From NCBI GenBank assembly GCA_964617765.1, contig CAZTZY010000034.1, positions 1-27,596 of the forward strand: a DNA stretch of 27,596 bases, read 5' to 3'. The translations under genes and the position numbers were made by a program. The notes beneath the pieces are model-generated. The model was not told the DNA's origin. It did not search any database and was given only the letters and a program-made list of their open reading frames with translations. Positions 1 through 7,365 of this stretch are shown one piece after another (position 1 is the stretch's first letter; every line of letters begins with the position of its first letter). Source of the DNA: CAZTZY01 sp964617765 (GTDB lineage Bacteria; Pseudomonadota; Gammaproteobacteria; Pseudomonadales; DT-91).

Positions 1-1
1 T

Positions 2-433
2 ATGAAAAATGCAATATTGGTTTTAATTATCTCAAGCAATATTTTTTTTTATTAGCTGTGCCTGTATTTGCAGAGAATACAAAATCTGCCCTGACAATTG
101 AATATTTGCAGTTATAAAAAACAAAAGAGGTTTTCGATAGCACAATTGACGCTTATGTAAATCAGCTCTCTTCATGAAAACCGTCAGTCAATAAAGAGAA
201 GTTGAGAGTATTTTTTTAATTCCTATATGGGCTGGGATGCACTCAAAGATCCGACCATTTAAATTGTTGCTGATACATTCACGGAGGAAGAATTTATCGC
301 GGTCAATAATTTTTACAAAACTAGGAATGGTATGGCCTATGCTGAAAAATCTCCGGCTTTTCCAGTCGCGCTTTCCGAGCTTATTGGGGCTAATTTAAAT
401 AAAGCGATGACCAATATGCAGCAACAAAAATAA
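2..433 (+). pseudogene. Decayed DUF2059-family exported protein
   Basis: A broken gene that can still be read in pieces. The first codons from the ATG at position 2 give a typical signal peptide (MKNAILVLIISSNIFF). A run of T at 42-50 then puts the frame out, and adding one base restores LLAVPVFA followed by ENTKSALT. In-frame stops follow near 115 and 174, and another just before 262. From about 263 to the TAA at 431-433 a continuous stretch reads TFTEEEFIAVNNFYKT and ends in NMQQQK. The spacing of a Trp-Asp, then F-T-E-E-E, then F-Y-K-T and a Gly is what I know from the C-terminal half of DUF2059 proteins, small periplasmic proteins of unknown function. At least one frameshift and three stops make a functional product unlikely. 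The upstream part lies at the window edge, so the promoter is not visible. The family call is by motif memory only. Confidence 0.6.
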
Positions 434-469
434 CGATCAACCAGACTCAGTCACTGCGCGTTCCATTCG

Positions 470-503
470 TTGGGCGTGTGTGCTTTTGCATACATTCGCC
501 TAA
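470..503. repeat. Imperfect hairpin with TTTT loop
   Basis: Positions 470-483 pair with 488-503 around a TTTT loop. TTGGGCG pairs with CGCCTAA and TGTGTGC with GCATACA, allowing two G-T pairs and a two-base bulge (TT at 495-496). It lies 36 bp after the stop of the decayed gene. No T-run follows on either strand, so it is not a standard intrinsic terminator. It may be the remnant of a terminator or of a mobile repeat. Confidence 0.4.
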
Positions 504-754
504 GTGCCAAGTGTTAGGTTATTCGAGTATACAAGTACATATATGGACGCTCCCATGCCGTAAAAAAACCTTCAAAAATTGCCTTTTTCTAACCTGATTT
601 AAAACATTTTTCCTGATTTCAGTCAAAACTTGCCATACTCTCCACATCACCACGTCGAGTAAAGATACTGCTATAATCATCAAATAATTTTCTTTTCGTT
701 TATTCAATTCTCTCTTTTTAGTCATCAACGTCTGGGTAAGAAATAACAGTGTTA

Positions 755-792
755 TACATATGGCGGATTCAATGTTGAATCCGCCATATGTA
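755..792. repeat. 38-bp near-perfect palindrome
   Basis: An 18-bp arm beginning TACATATGGCGG at 755-772 is followed by TG and then its exact reverse complement at 775-792. It sits about 120 bp past the stop codon of the minus-strand L,D-transpeptidase and is not followed by a T-tract on either strand. It is more like a dispersed palindromic element than an intrinsic terminator. I see no second copy of this sequence in the window. Confidence 0.8.
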
Positions 793-912
793 ATATGCCT
801 GAGAATGGCTTTTAGCTGATGTTTGTAGAGTCAATTTTTAGTGAGGCTTTTGTCATTGTTGCTGTTTGGTAAAGTGTTTTAGCGAAGGAGTTTTTACTCG
901 AAATATTCGGGT

Positions 913-2685
913 TTATTGTATGGGTGCGTCAAGCGCCGCGAGTACGTCTTTATCCTTGTCATAAACATCGGGGCGGTAGGATACGTATCCATTTTCATCA
1001 ACATCCACTGTCCAGTAGTCTATAAGGATGGGCACTTTTTTCGCCAGCTTCACTTCGCGGGTTTTCATATCGGTGAGAGCCATTTCCAGGGCTTCGCGAT
1101 TCCATTTTTCAGCATCATTGAATAACAGTATAGCTAGATCGCGTACATTTTCCACGCGGATGCAGCCGGAGCTGAAATTGCGTTGTTCGGCATTGAATAG
1201 TGTTTGATGCGGTGTTTCGTGCAGGTAAACGCTATAGTCATTAGGGAATCTGATGGCCAGTTGACCGAGTGCGGCATCGGTACCGGCATCCTGACGCAGG
1301 GTAATGTTGCCAGGATGCCCCCAATCAATGTCGTCGGCTGACAGTTGTTGCCCTTCGCTATCCAGTGCGCGTATATGGTGTTTGGTTAGATAGCTGCGAT
1401 CTTTGCGGATGGCGGGTAGTGTGTCTTTGCGCAAGATGGTCGGCGGAATGGTCCATTGCGGGTTTAGGGTGATATGGGTAATGGCAGATTGCAGCATGGG
1501 AGTTTGCCGGTCGTGTGTACCCACTTGTACGCGGGATTGCCAGATGATTTTGCCATCGCGGACGTAGCTGATGTTATAACCTGCTACATCGACGATGACG
1601 TAATCGTCGATAATGGGGCGTTGCCAACGCAAGCGCTCGAGGTTAACACGCAGTTGCTTGATGCGGTTTTCAACAGGTACATTCAGTTGCTCCAGTGTTT
1701 TTTTACCCACGGCACCATCGGCGACAAGGTAGATGGATGTCTGGTAGCGCTTTACTGCATTTTCGAGTGCGCTGTCGAAGTAGGCGGGATCGTTGTTTTC
1801 TATCGCGTTTGTTGTTTTATCACTTGTATTTTCATCTGACGCATTCTGTATATCTGAGGCTGTTTCTGTTGTGGCAACCGTTTCGCTTAATAATCCGCTT
1901 AATTGCAGGCGTTGGCGTAACAGCTTCACGCGTTCATCGATCATGCCGGGTTTCAGTGATGGCGTGGTTTTATCGGTGGGTAAGGGCAGGGTTGGCCATC
2001 CTCCTGTAGCAGCTAATTGGCGTAATGCCTGTAATTCTGTGCGCAGGCGTTGGTACTGTACTTGTGAAGGTCGGGCATTTTGAAACATGGCTTCGATGTG
2101 TCGATTTTCAGCAGCAGCGAGAGCTTGTTTTACGGTTTCTTCACTGTTCCTTGCAACTTGTTGAAAATTCCATTCGGGGTACAGTTCTACCGGTTTTACT
2201 TTGCCGTTGTACAAGTGATCGAGTGCCAACAGGTAGGCCTGTGTTGCCAGCAGTTCGCGTTCTGTTGTTTGTGCGCAGGTGCTGTTGGTGGATTGACAGC
2301 GTTCAAGCTTGTTGAGCGAGTAGTCTTCGGGATTGAGGCCATCATCGGCCAGTGCGCGAATTTGTGTCAGCAGTGTGTCATAGCGCTGCGCATCCCAGAG
2401 GGGTTGCCACTGGCGTTGTTCATAGAATCGGGCTACGTTTTGTGTTGCACTAGTCGCTACTGCTTGAAGCGGGTTCACTGTATCGGGTGTGGGGGATGGG
2501 GGCAGCTGTACTTGCAGTTCACTTTTTAGCTGCGCGTGCATGGCTTTGGGTGCAACAAGGTGTTTGGAAAGGGGTTTAGTCTTCTTGGCTTGTGTGGAGA
2601 GCAACAGTAGGCCTAAAACACACAGGCATATCAGGATGATGCCCAAGGCGACTTTGCCCTGCCTCGTCTGAAACCACTGTACCAT
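913..2685 (-). CDS. ldtD: L,D-transpeptidase, YcbB/LdtD type
   Basis: Periplasmic murein L,D-transpeptidase that makes 3-3 cross-links between meso-diaminopimelate residues, using an active-site Cys rather than a beta-lactam-sensitive Ser. From the chosen start (590 residues) there is one N-terminal membrane anchor at about residues 11-30 and a scaffold region at about 75-230. A peptidoglycan-binding repeat at about 248-334 is interrupted by a Ser/Thr/Asn/Asp-rich insert at about 267-302. The YkuD catalytic domain spans about 360-530, with His489 (YLHET) and Cys508 (SSGCIRV). An insertion at about 413-460 fits the substrate-capping loop of YcbB. The ATG at 2685 is preceded by a good AGAGGAAG site. 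A longer GTG start at 2757 is open but weakly supported. E. coli LdtD is about 615 residues, so the length fits. It is divergent from a second L,D-transpeptidase. Confidence 0.93.
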   Translation of the reverse strand: MVQWFQTRQGKVALGIILICLCVLGLLLLSTQAKKTKPLSKHLVAPKAMHAQLKSELQVQLPPSPTPDTVNPLQAVATSATQNVARFYEQRQWQPLWDAQRYDTLLTQIRALADDGLNPEDYSLNKLERCQSTNSTCAQTTERELLATQAYLLALDHLYNGKVKPVELYPEWNFQQVARNSEETVKQALAAAENRHIEAMFQNARPSQVQYQRLRTELQALRQLAATGGWPTLPLPTDKTTPSLKPGMIDERVKLLRQRLQLSGLLSETVATTETASDIQNASDENTSDKTTNAIENNDPAYFDSALENAVKRYQTSIYLVADGAVGKKTLEQLNVPVENRIKQLRVNLERLRWQRPIIDDYVIVDVAGYNISYVRDGKIIWQSRVQVGTHDRQTPMLQSAITHITLNPQWTIPPTILRKDTLPAIRKDRSYLTKHHIRALDSEGQQLSADDIDWGHPGNITLRQDAGTDAALGQLAIRFPNDYSVYLHETPHQTLFNAEQRNFSSGCIRVENVRDLAILLFNDAEKWNREALEMALTDMKTREVKLAKKVPILIDYWTVDVDENGYVSYRPDVYDKDKDVLAALDAPIQ

Positions 2686-2770
2686 TGCTCTTCCTCTTGT
2701 GCGACGGGTCACATTATGGGCTTTACGGGGTTTATTACCGACGAACCGTTCATACACTGCCTGCAGTTTA

Positions 2771-2779
2771 TGCTAGAAT
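2771..2779 (+). promoter_or_regulatory. Putative extended -10 promoter element
   Basis: TGCTAGAAT reads as an extended -10 (TGn followed by TAGAAT, 5 of 6 matches to TATAAT). It lies in the gap between the two divergent L,D-transpeptidase genes and points at the plus-strand one. No good -35 is present, which extended -10 promoters can do without. The predicted leader to the ATG at 2899 is about 110 bases. TAGAA/TTCTA (2774-2788) also forms a small inverted repeat here. Confidence 0.4.
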
Positions 2780-2898
2780 CGAGTTCTAATCATTGATATA
2801 GATGTTGCTCTGCGATGGATTACAGAGAATGTTGCTGTTGTTTTTCAATTCGACGTTCTGGTACAAAGAGACGTTTAACGCAATCCCGGAGTATGTGC

Positions 2899-3612
2899 AT
2901 GAGGGTTTTTTCTATTCCCTTATTTATTTTTCTGTTGTTCAGCGCATCGCTGGCTGCAGGAGATACGCTGGAATTGGCCTTGCAAAAGGCTGCTCCCGAT
3001 GCGAATCCTGTTGTCTTGTCGCTGGCGGTACAGGCAATGGCATGTGCTGGTTCTGATGGCATGTCGCCTTCTGACCGTATGGCAGTGATTGATTATTCCC
3101 TGCCTTCTACTGAACCCCGCTTGTGGGTTTTCGATCTTAAAAAACACACCTTGTTGTATCGCGAACTGGTTGCCCATGGCCGTAACTCGGGTGATAACCT
3201 GGCGCAGTTTTTTTCCAATGAAGAAGGTAGTCTGGCATCGAGTCTGGGCTTGTTTCGTACAATGGATACCTATCAGGGTAAACACGGTTATTCATTGCGT
3301 ATGGATGGCCTGGAGCCGGGTTTTAATGATCATGCACTGGAGCGCGCGATTGTTTTGCACGGTGCTTCTTATGTGAACGAGAATACTGTGGCGCAGTTGG
3401 GCAGGCTTGGCCGCAGTTGGGGTTGTCCCGCTGTGCGTACTGGCGCGGCACGCAAGATTATTGATGCGCTGAAAGGCGGACAATTTGTGTTTTCGTATTA
3501 TCCAGACCAGAAGTGGCTCAGCTCTTCCCGTTTCCTGAATTGCCGGCAATCGGTGGCAATGGTTTCTGGTCAAAAAACGTTTAAGCCCGGTAATATCGCT
3601 ACACTGAATTGA
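2899..3612 (+). CDS. Murein L,D-transpeptidase catalytic domain protein (YkuD_2 type)
   Basis: Exported 237-residue protein of the short L,D-transpeptidase catalytic-domain family (Pfam YkuD_2 type). Residues 1-20 form a signal peptide (MRVFSIPLFIFLLFSASLAA). The catalytic region includes His154 (VLHGASY) and Cys176 (GRSWGCPAVR), with G-R-N-S-G and a G-L-F-R/T motif upstream, all usual for this group. The ATG at 2899 is chosen because GGAG at 2888-2891 is 7 bases away. The frame stays open to an ATG at 2815, but that start has no ribosome binding site and would put a charged, Cys-rich leader before the signal peptide. It shares no close sequence with the divergent LdtD-type protein apart from the His and Cys motif. 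The precise reaction (cross-linking, protein attachment or carboxypeptidase) cannot be told from sequence. Confidence 0.88.
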   Translation: MRVFSIPLFIFLLFSASLAAGDTLELALQKAAPDANPVVLSLAVQAMACAGSDGMSPSDRMAVIDYSLPSTEPRLWVFDLKKHTLLYRELVAHGRNSGDNLAQFFSNEEGSLASSLGLFRTMDTYQGKHGYSLRMDGLEPGFNDHALERAIVLHGASYVNENTVAQLGRLGRSWGCPAVRTGAARKIIDALKGGQFVFSYYPDQKWLSSSRFLNCRQSVAMVSGQKTFKPGNIATLN

Positions 3613-3657
3613 TGGGTTGTTAATGTTTCTTTCAAGATAACACCCATCATTCACCTT
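3611..3657 (+). terminator. Likely intrinsic terminator
   Basis: GATGGGTTGTTA at 3611-3622 pairs with TAACACCCATC at 3638-3648 with a single bulged base. The stem overlaps the stop codon of the preceding gene. A T-rich stretch (CACCTTTTTAC) begins a few bases after the stem rather than directly, so efficiency is uncertain. Confidence 0.5.
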
Positions 3658-3661
3658 TTTA

Positions 3662-3709
3662 CTATTTCACCATTCTGCTATTTCGCCTTGCGACTATTTC
3701 GCATTGCTA
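3662..3709 (+). repeat. Three tandem 16-bp repeats
   Basis: Three head-to-tail imperfect copies start at 3662, 3678 and 3694, each opening with CTATTTC. The middle copy is CTATTTCGCCTTGCGA, and the outer two differ from it at a few positions in the second half. They lie between the terminator and the ldhA promoter. No function is apparent. Confidence 0.7.
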
Positions 3710-3747
3710 AAATCGCTTGTGCTCCCTGATTGACTCATCATTAACCC

Positions 3748-3788
3748 TTGTTTTGTATCAAACTGGCTTTTTATTATTGGCCTACACT
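3748..3788 (+). promoter_or_regulatory. Putative ANR/FNR box and -10 of ldhA
   Basis: TTGTTttgtATCAA at 3748-3761 matches the FNR/ANR consensus TTGAT-N4-ATCAA at 9 of 10 fixed bases. TACACT at 3783-3788 could be the -10, which would put transcription start near 3795-3796 and the box centre near -41.5. That is the position of a class II FNR-activated promoter. The gene downstream is fermentative D-lactate dehydrogenase, for which oxygen control makes sense. The site is read from sequence and its use is inferred. Confidence 0.6.
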
Positions 3789-3817
3789 TAAGTAATGATC
3801 AATATTGAGGATATGCG

Positions 3818-4807
3818 ATGAAAGTGGCGGTATTCAGCACTAAACCTTATGACCAGGAATATCTGGAGCGAGTGAATAACCATCGCCATGAGCTGGTGTT
3901 TCATGAAGCCCAGTTAAATGCGCAGACGGCATTACTGGCACAGGGGTGTCAGGCCGTGTGTTGTTTTGTGAATGACCATTTACAGAGAGAGGTATTGCAA
4001 CAACTGGCCAAACTTGGCATTAAACTGATTGCGCTGCGTTGTGCCGGTTTTAATCAGGTGGATATTCCGGTTGCCAATCAGTTAGGCATGACGGTGGCGC
4101 GGGTGCCGGAATATTCTCCCCATGCAGTGGCGGAACATACACTGGGTTTAATCCTGATGCTTAACCGACATTTGCATCGCGCTCATTATCGGGTGCGTGA
4201 AAACGATTATTCCCTGAATGGCTTGATCGGCTTTGACCTGTTCCAAAAAACGGTAGCCATTATTGGCACGGGCAGGATTGGTACGGTGCTGGCACATATC
4301 ATGCTGGGTATGGGTTGCCGCGTGATTGCCTGTGATCCAATGCCGAATCCTGTGTTAATAAAAGAAGGCGTTGAATATATGTCGCCTGAGTCTTTGTGGC
4401 CGCAAGCGGATATTGTTTCCTTGCATTGCCCGCTGAATGCCGATAATTATCACCTGATCAATATGGCGGTGATTGCGCAGATGAAAGAGGGGGTAATGTT
4501 GATCAATACCGGTCGTGGCGGTTTGATTGATACCCGGGCGGTGATTACAGGCTTGAAAGCCAAAAAAATCGGTTATCTGGGCCTGGATGTGTATGAGGAA
4601 GAAGGTGATTTGTTTTTTGAGGATAATTCTAACCAGTTATTGCAGGATGATGTGTTTGCACGCTTGCTAACGTTTTCCAATGTAGTGATTACCGGGCATC
4701 AGGCATTTTTTACCCGTGAGGCTTTAACGGCTATTAGCGAAATTACACTCGATAATATCAGTCACTTTGAATCTGGTGATCTTGGCAGTATACAGCGTGT
4801 GCAATAG
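3818..4807 (+). CDS. ldhA: Fermentative D-lactate dehydrogenase
   Basis: Cytoplasmic NAD-dependent enzyme reducing pyruvate to D-lactate to regenerate NAD+ when respiration is limited. It is 329 residues, the same length as E. coli LdhA, and reads in close parallel to it throughout (IALRCAGFNQVD, AVAEHTLG, DLFFED, TGHQAF). The Rossmann motif is GTGRIG at 150-155. The catalytic triad of D-2-hydroxyacid dehydrogenases is present: Arg233 (NTGRGG), Glu262 and His294. The ATG has GAGG about 8 bases upstream. The gene stands alone, with a terminator before it and a gap of about 140 bp after it. A putative ANR/FNR box upstream suggests induction at low oxygen. Confidence 0.95.
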   Translation: MKVAVFSTKPYDQEYLERVNNHRHELVFHEAQLNAQTALLAQGCQAVCCFVNDHLQREVLQQLAKLGIKLIALRCAGFNQVDIPVANQLGMTVARVPEYSPHAVAEHTLGLILMLNRHLHRAHYRVRENDYSLNGLIGFDLFQKTVAIIGTGRIGTVLAHIMLGMGCRVIACDPMPNPVLIKEGVEYMSPESLWPQADIVSLHCPLNADNYHLINMAVIAQMKEGVMLINTGRGGLIDTRAVITGLKAKKIGYLGLDVYEEEGDLFFEDNSNQLLQDDVFARLLTFSNVVITGHQAFFTREALTAISEITLDNISHFESGDLGSIQRVQ

Positions 4808-4947
4808 CAGGTTGGGGTTGCATCGGCGCGATTAAACTTTCAGAATAGAAAGTAGCGGGGTGTTTGCTGTTGCCTGTCAATTCGAAAACACTCACTAAAA
4901 AGCATAACAATAATAATATTTGAAGCGGGTTTAACGGGAAATAGCCT

Positions 4948-6159
4948 ATGTATATATCCACGGTTGTATTGATTCTACTGGTCCTTTTCTTTGTATGGCG
5001 GGGTTACCAGAAAGGGTTTTTCCATGCCATTACACGCATTATTAGCCTGGTTTCGGCTTATGCTGCCGCGCTTTATTTTACCAAACCCTTGGCCAGGTTG
5101 ATCTTCAAATATACTTCCCTGGATGGCTTGATTGTATATTTTATTGCGGGTGGACTGGTGTTTTTGCTGGCCAGTTTTATCGTGGCGCAGTTGATCCAAT
5201 TTTTATCGAGATCGATGCCTGATGAAATTCACACCAACCTGCCTTCACGTATTGGCGGTGCAGTTATCGGTTTGTTAGTGGGTGTCTTGACGGGTTTGTT
5301 GATGGATTATGCCATTAACCTTTGGCAAACGCCGTTGGTGGTTACGTCCGGAGCCGTGTCGGGAGGTCATATAGAAGACACTCGTTCGGGAAAATCGTTG
5401 CGTGATGGCGGGGTTAGTCAGCTTGCTGCAGAAGACAATAAGCCTGAGTCGGCTGTGCCGGTTACAGATGCTTTAATTGATGCCGGGGCCAAAAAAATGG
5501 TGAGTGCGGTAACTGCCAAGGCAATGGATTTAACGATGGATGACCCGGTGGCTACGCAGTTAAGCAAAGATTTTGCAGCTAACCCGCAGGATACCGTGAA
5601 TCATATTAAACATTTGTCTACTGACAAAGAGATATCAACCTTGCTTGGCGATCGTGAAGTGCAGGGCCTGTTAAAAAATGGCGATGTTGATGCCTTGTTA
5701 GATAACGATAAATTCCAGGAATTGCTCGATAATGAGCATATGCAGGCAATATTCAGCAATACCGGTGACGAAGATAGCGGCAAGGGTTCTCAGCAGGTGG
5801 CTGCCGAAACTATCGTGAAGTTCTGGAAGCGTGCCGATGCGGTACAGCATGATCCACGAGTAACGGCTATTCTTGCGGATCCTGATTTCCAGAAACATCT
5901 TAGCTCAGGGAATCATGCGGCATTATTAATGGATCGAAAATTCAAGCAGCTGACAGAAATCATTGTGAGTAATGATACGCGCCCTCCACAAGAACCCATT
6001 GACCGTGATGTGACGAATGAAAGAGGGGTGGCAACCGAAAAATTCAGCAATAAAAATAAGTCTAAAAAATCGAATACCCGAATTTTTAAATGGACTGACG
6101 AAAATGGTGTGGTGCATTATGAAGATAAGCCTGCACCAGCAACAGATGGGCAGAGATAA
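4948..6159 (+). CDS. CvpA-like membrane protein with C-terminal DUF4124
   Basis: Inner-membrane protein of 403 residues. Four hydrophobic segments at about 3-16, 28-45, 61-86 and 101-124, with the FVWRGYQKGFF pattern after the first, match the CvpA family (colicin V production and septation-linked membrane proteins). A long charged region at about 130-370 is rich in LL-D/N repeats (for example LLGDREVQGLLKNGDVD). The last 26 residues carry FKWTDENGVVHYEDKP, the signature of DUF4124, a short domain usually found at the N-terminus of small envelope proteins. The function is unknown; a role in envelope organisation is only a guess. The start codon has a weak GGGA site. The next gene begins 24 bp downstream on the same strand with a good ribosome binding site, so the two are probably co-transcribed. 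Confidence 0.75.
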   Translation: MYISTVVLILLVLFFVWRGYQKGFFHAITRIISLVSAYAAALYFTKPLARLIFKYTSLDGLIVYFIAGGLVFLLASFIVAQLIQFLSRSMPDEIHTNLPSRIGGAVIGLLVGVLTGLLMDYAINLWQTPLVVTSGAVSGGHIEDTRSGKSLRDGGVSQLAAEDNKPESAVPVTDALIDAGAKKMVSAVTAKAMDLTMDDPVATQLSKDFAANPQDTVNHIKHLSTDKEISTLLGDREVQGLLKNGDVDALLDNDKFQELLDNEHMQAIFSNTGDEDSGKGSQQVAAETIVKFWKRADAVQHDPRVTAILADPDFQKHLSSGNHAALLMDRKFKQLTEIIVSNDTRPPQEPIDRDVTNERGVATEKFSNKNKSKKSNTRIFKWTDENGVVHYEDKPAPATDGQR

Positions 6160-6183
6160 AACAGTTCGTTGAGGTAACCATTT

Positions 6184-7347
6184 ATGACTATATCGACAAG
6201 GCAATCCAGCGTACAAACAGCCGATATAAAGCTGCGTGGTGTTAATCTGGGCAGTTGGCTGGTGCTGGAGAAATGGATGGTACCCAGTATGTTCCAGGGC
6301 ATGGAGGCTACAGATGAAACCACCTGGTGTGCAGAATTGGGTGAGAAAGCGGTAGAAAAACTGCGTGCGCACTGGAATACGTTTATCACGCGTGAGGATT
6401 TTAAGTGGCTTGCCGGTGTGGGTATCAACGCTGTACGTATTCCGGTCGGTCACTGGATTTTTGGCCCGGATTATCCGTATCACAGAAAATACGGACCAGA
6501 ACAATATCCTTTTGTTATCGGTGGCATTGAAGTACTCGATCGCGCTTTTGACTGGGCTGAGGAGTTCGGTTTGCACATTATGCTGGATTTACATGCAGCA
6601 CCGGGTTGCCAGAATGGTTTTGATAATGGTGGCATAAAGGATGTGTGTGAATGGCATACCAAGTTTGAGTATTTTGACCATTCTGTCGATGTGTTAGGTC
6701 GTCTTGCAGAACGATATAGTCATCGCGAGGCCCTTTATGCCATTGAGGTGTTGAATGAACCTCGCTGGGATATTCCTACTGATTTCCTGAAAAATTATTA
6801 TACCCATGCCTATCAGCGTATTCGCCAGTTTTGCCCAGCCGATAAAGTGGCTGTGGTGTTTCATGATGGTTTTCGTTCTTACACGGAATTTCTGGGCTTT
6901 ATGCTGGAGCCTGAATTTGACAATGTTATATTTGATATCCATCGTTACCAGTGTTTTGCGCGTGAAGATATTGATAGCGATATTTATGGTCATATCCAGA
7001 AAGCAGCGATTGAATGGAAGAATGAAGCAGATGCCATTAACGGTGAATTGGGCGTGCCGGTGATTTGTGGAGAGTGGAGTTTAGGCCTGGATTTGAAGGT
7101 GGTGTCGTTGTGGGCGGAAGGCCCTTACAACCATGCACTGGAAACGATGGATGGCTTTCAGGAGCACACGGCATTTCGCGCCTATGCCGCAGCGCAGTTA
7201 CTCGCTTTTGAAAAATATCGTGGGTGGTTTTTCTGGAATTACAAAACCGAGACTACACCAGCATGGTGTTTTCGTGATTGCGTTGAGCAGGGTTGGTTGC
7301 CAGCGCGTTTTGATGTTGATCGTGTTACGCGTGGCAATATCGATTAG
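6184..7347 (+). CDS. Glycoside hydrolase family 5, exo-beta-1,3-glucanase-like, no signal peptide
   Basis: 387-residue TIM-barrel glycosidase. The start RGVNLGSWLVLEKWMVPSMF, then HWNTFITREDF, VRIPVGHW and APGCQNGFDNGG, strongly recall the fungal exo-beta-1,3-glucanase branch (GH5_9). Acid/base Glu192 (VLNEP) and nucleophile Glu297 (VICGEW) are both present, as is the His253-Arg-Tyr motif. The N-terminus (MTISTRQSSVQ) is polar with no signal peptide or lipobox, so the enzyme appears cytoplasmic and would act on imported oligosaccharides or a glucosylated small molecule. A GAGG site lies 9 bases before the ATG. It follows the CvpA-like gene by 24 bp and runs convergently into the ABC transporter gene with 18 bp between stops. 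The substrate is not certain from sequence. Confidence 0.85.
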   Translation: MTISTRQSSVQTADIKLRGVNLGSWLVLEKWMVPSMFQGMEATDETTWCAELGEKAVEKLRAHWNTFITREDFKWLAGVGINAVRIPVGHWIFGPDYPYHRKYGPEQYPFVIGGIEVLDRAFDWAEEFGLHIMLDLHAAPGCQNGFDNGGIKDVCEWHTKFEYFDHSVDVLGRLAERYSHREALYAIEVLNEPRWDIPTDFLKNYYTHAYQRIRQFCPADKVAVVFHDGFRSYTEFLGFMLEPEFDNVIFDIHRYQCFAREDIDSDIYGHIQKAAIEWKNEADAINGELGVPVICGEWSLGLDLKVVSLWAEGPYNHALETMDGFQEHTAFRAYAAAQLLAFEKYRGWFFWNYKTETTPAWCFRDCVEQGWLPARFDVDRVTRGNID

Positions 7348-7365
7348 TGGCATTACGGATTTGTT

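Larger units (their letters stand above)
434..912. other. Non-coding stretch with two hairpins
   Basis: No convincing gene is seen between the decayed gene and the L,D-transpeptidase. A 69-codon minus-strand frame at 519-728 has no ribosome binding site, no recognisable motif and a composition that looks accidental. The stretch contains the hairpin at 470-503, a short inverted repeat at 743-755 (ATAAC-AGT-GTTAT) and the long palindrome at 755-792. No tRNA-like or promoter-like element stands out. Confidence 0.5.

Noticed and set aside
428..520. Integron attC site after the decayed gene (TAAC stop, GTTAGGT at the far end)
   Set aside because: The outer arms do not pair: no RYYYAAC-type box is complementary to GTTAGGT, and the inner hairpin is in the wrong order for an attC. 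No integrase is seen.
519..728. A 69-codon minus-strand reading frame
   Set aside because: No ribosome binding site, no motif, and a random-looking composition in non-coding DNA.
2025..2529. Long plus-strand frames opposite the L,D-transpeptidase gene
   Set aside because: They are antisense shadows of a clear coding gene, with no ribosome binding site and no recognisable product.
2815..2898. Longer start of the second L,D-transpeptidase giving a Cys-rich N-terminus
   Set aside because: No ribosome binding site there. The start at 2899 has GGAG at proper spacing and a clean signal peptide.
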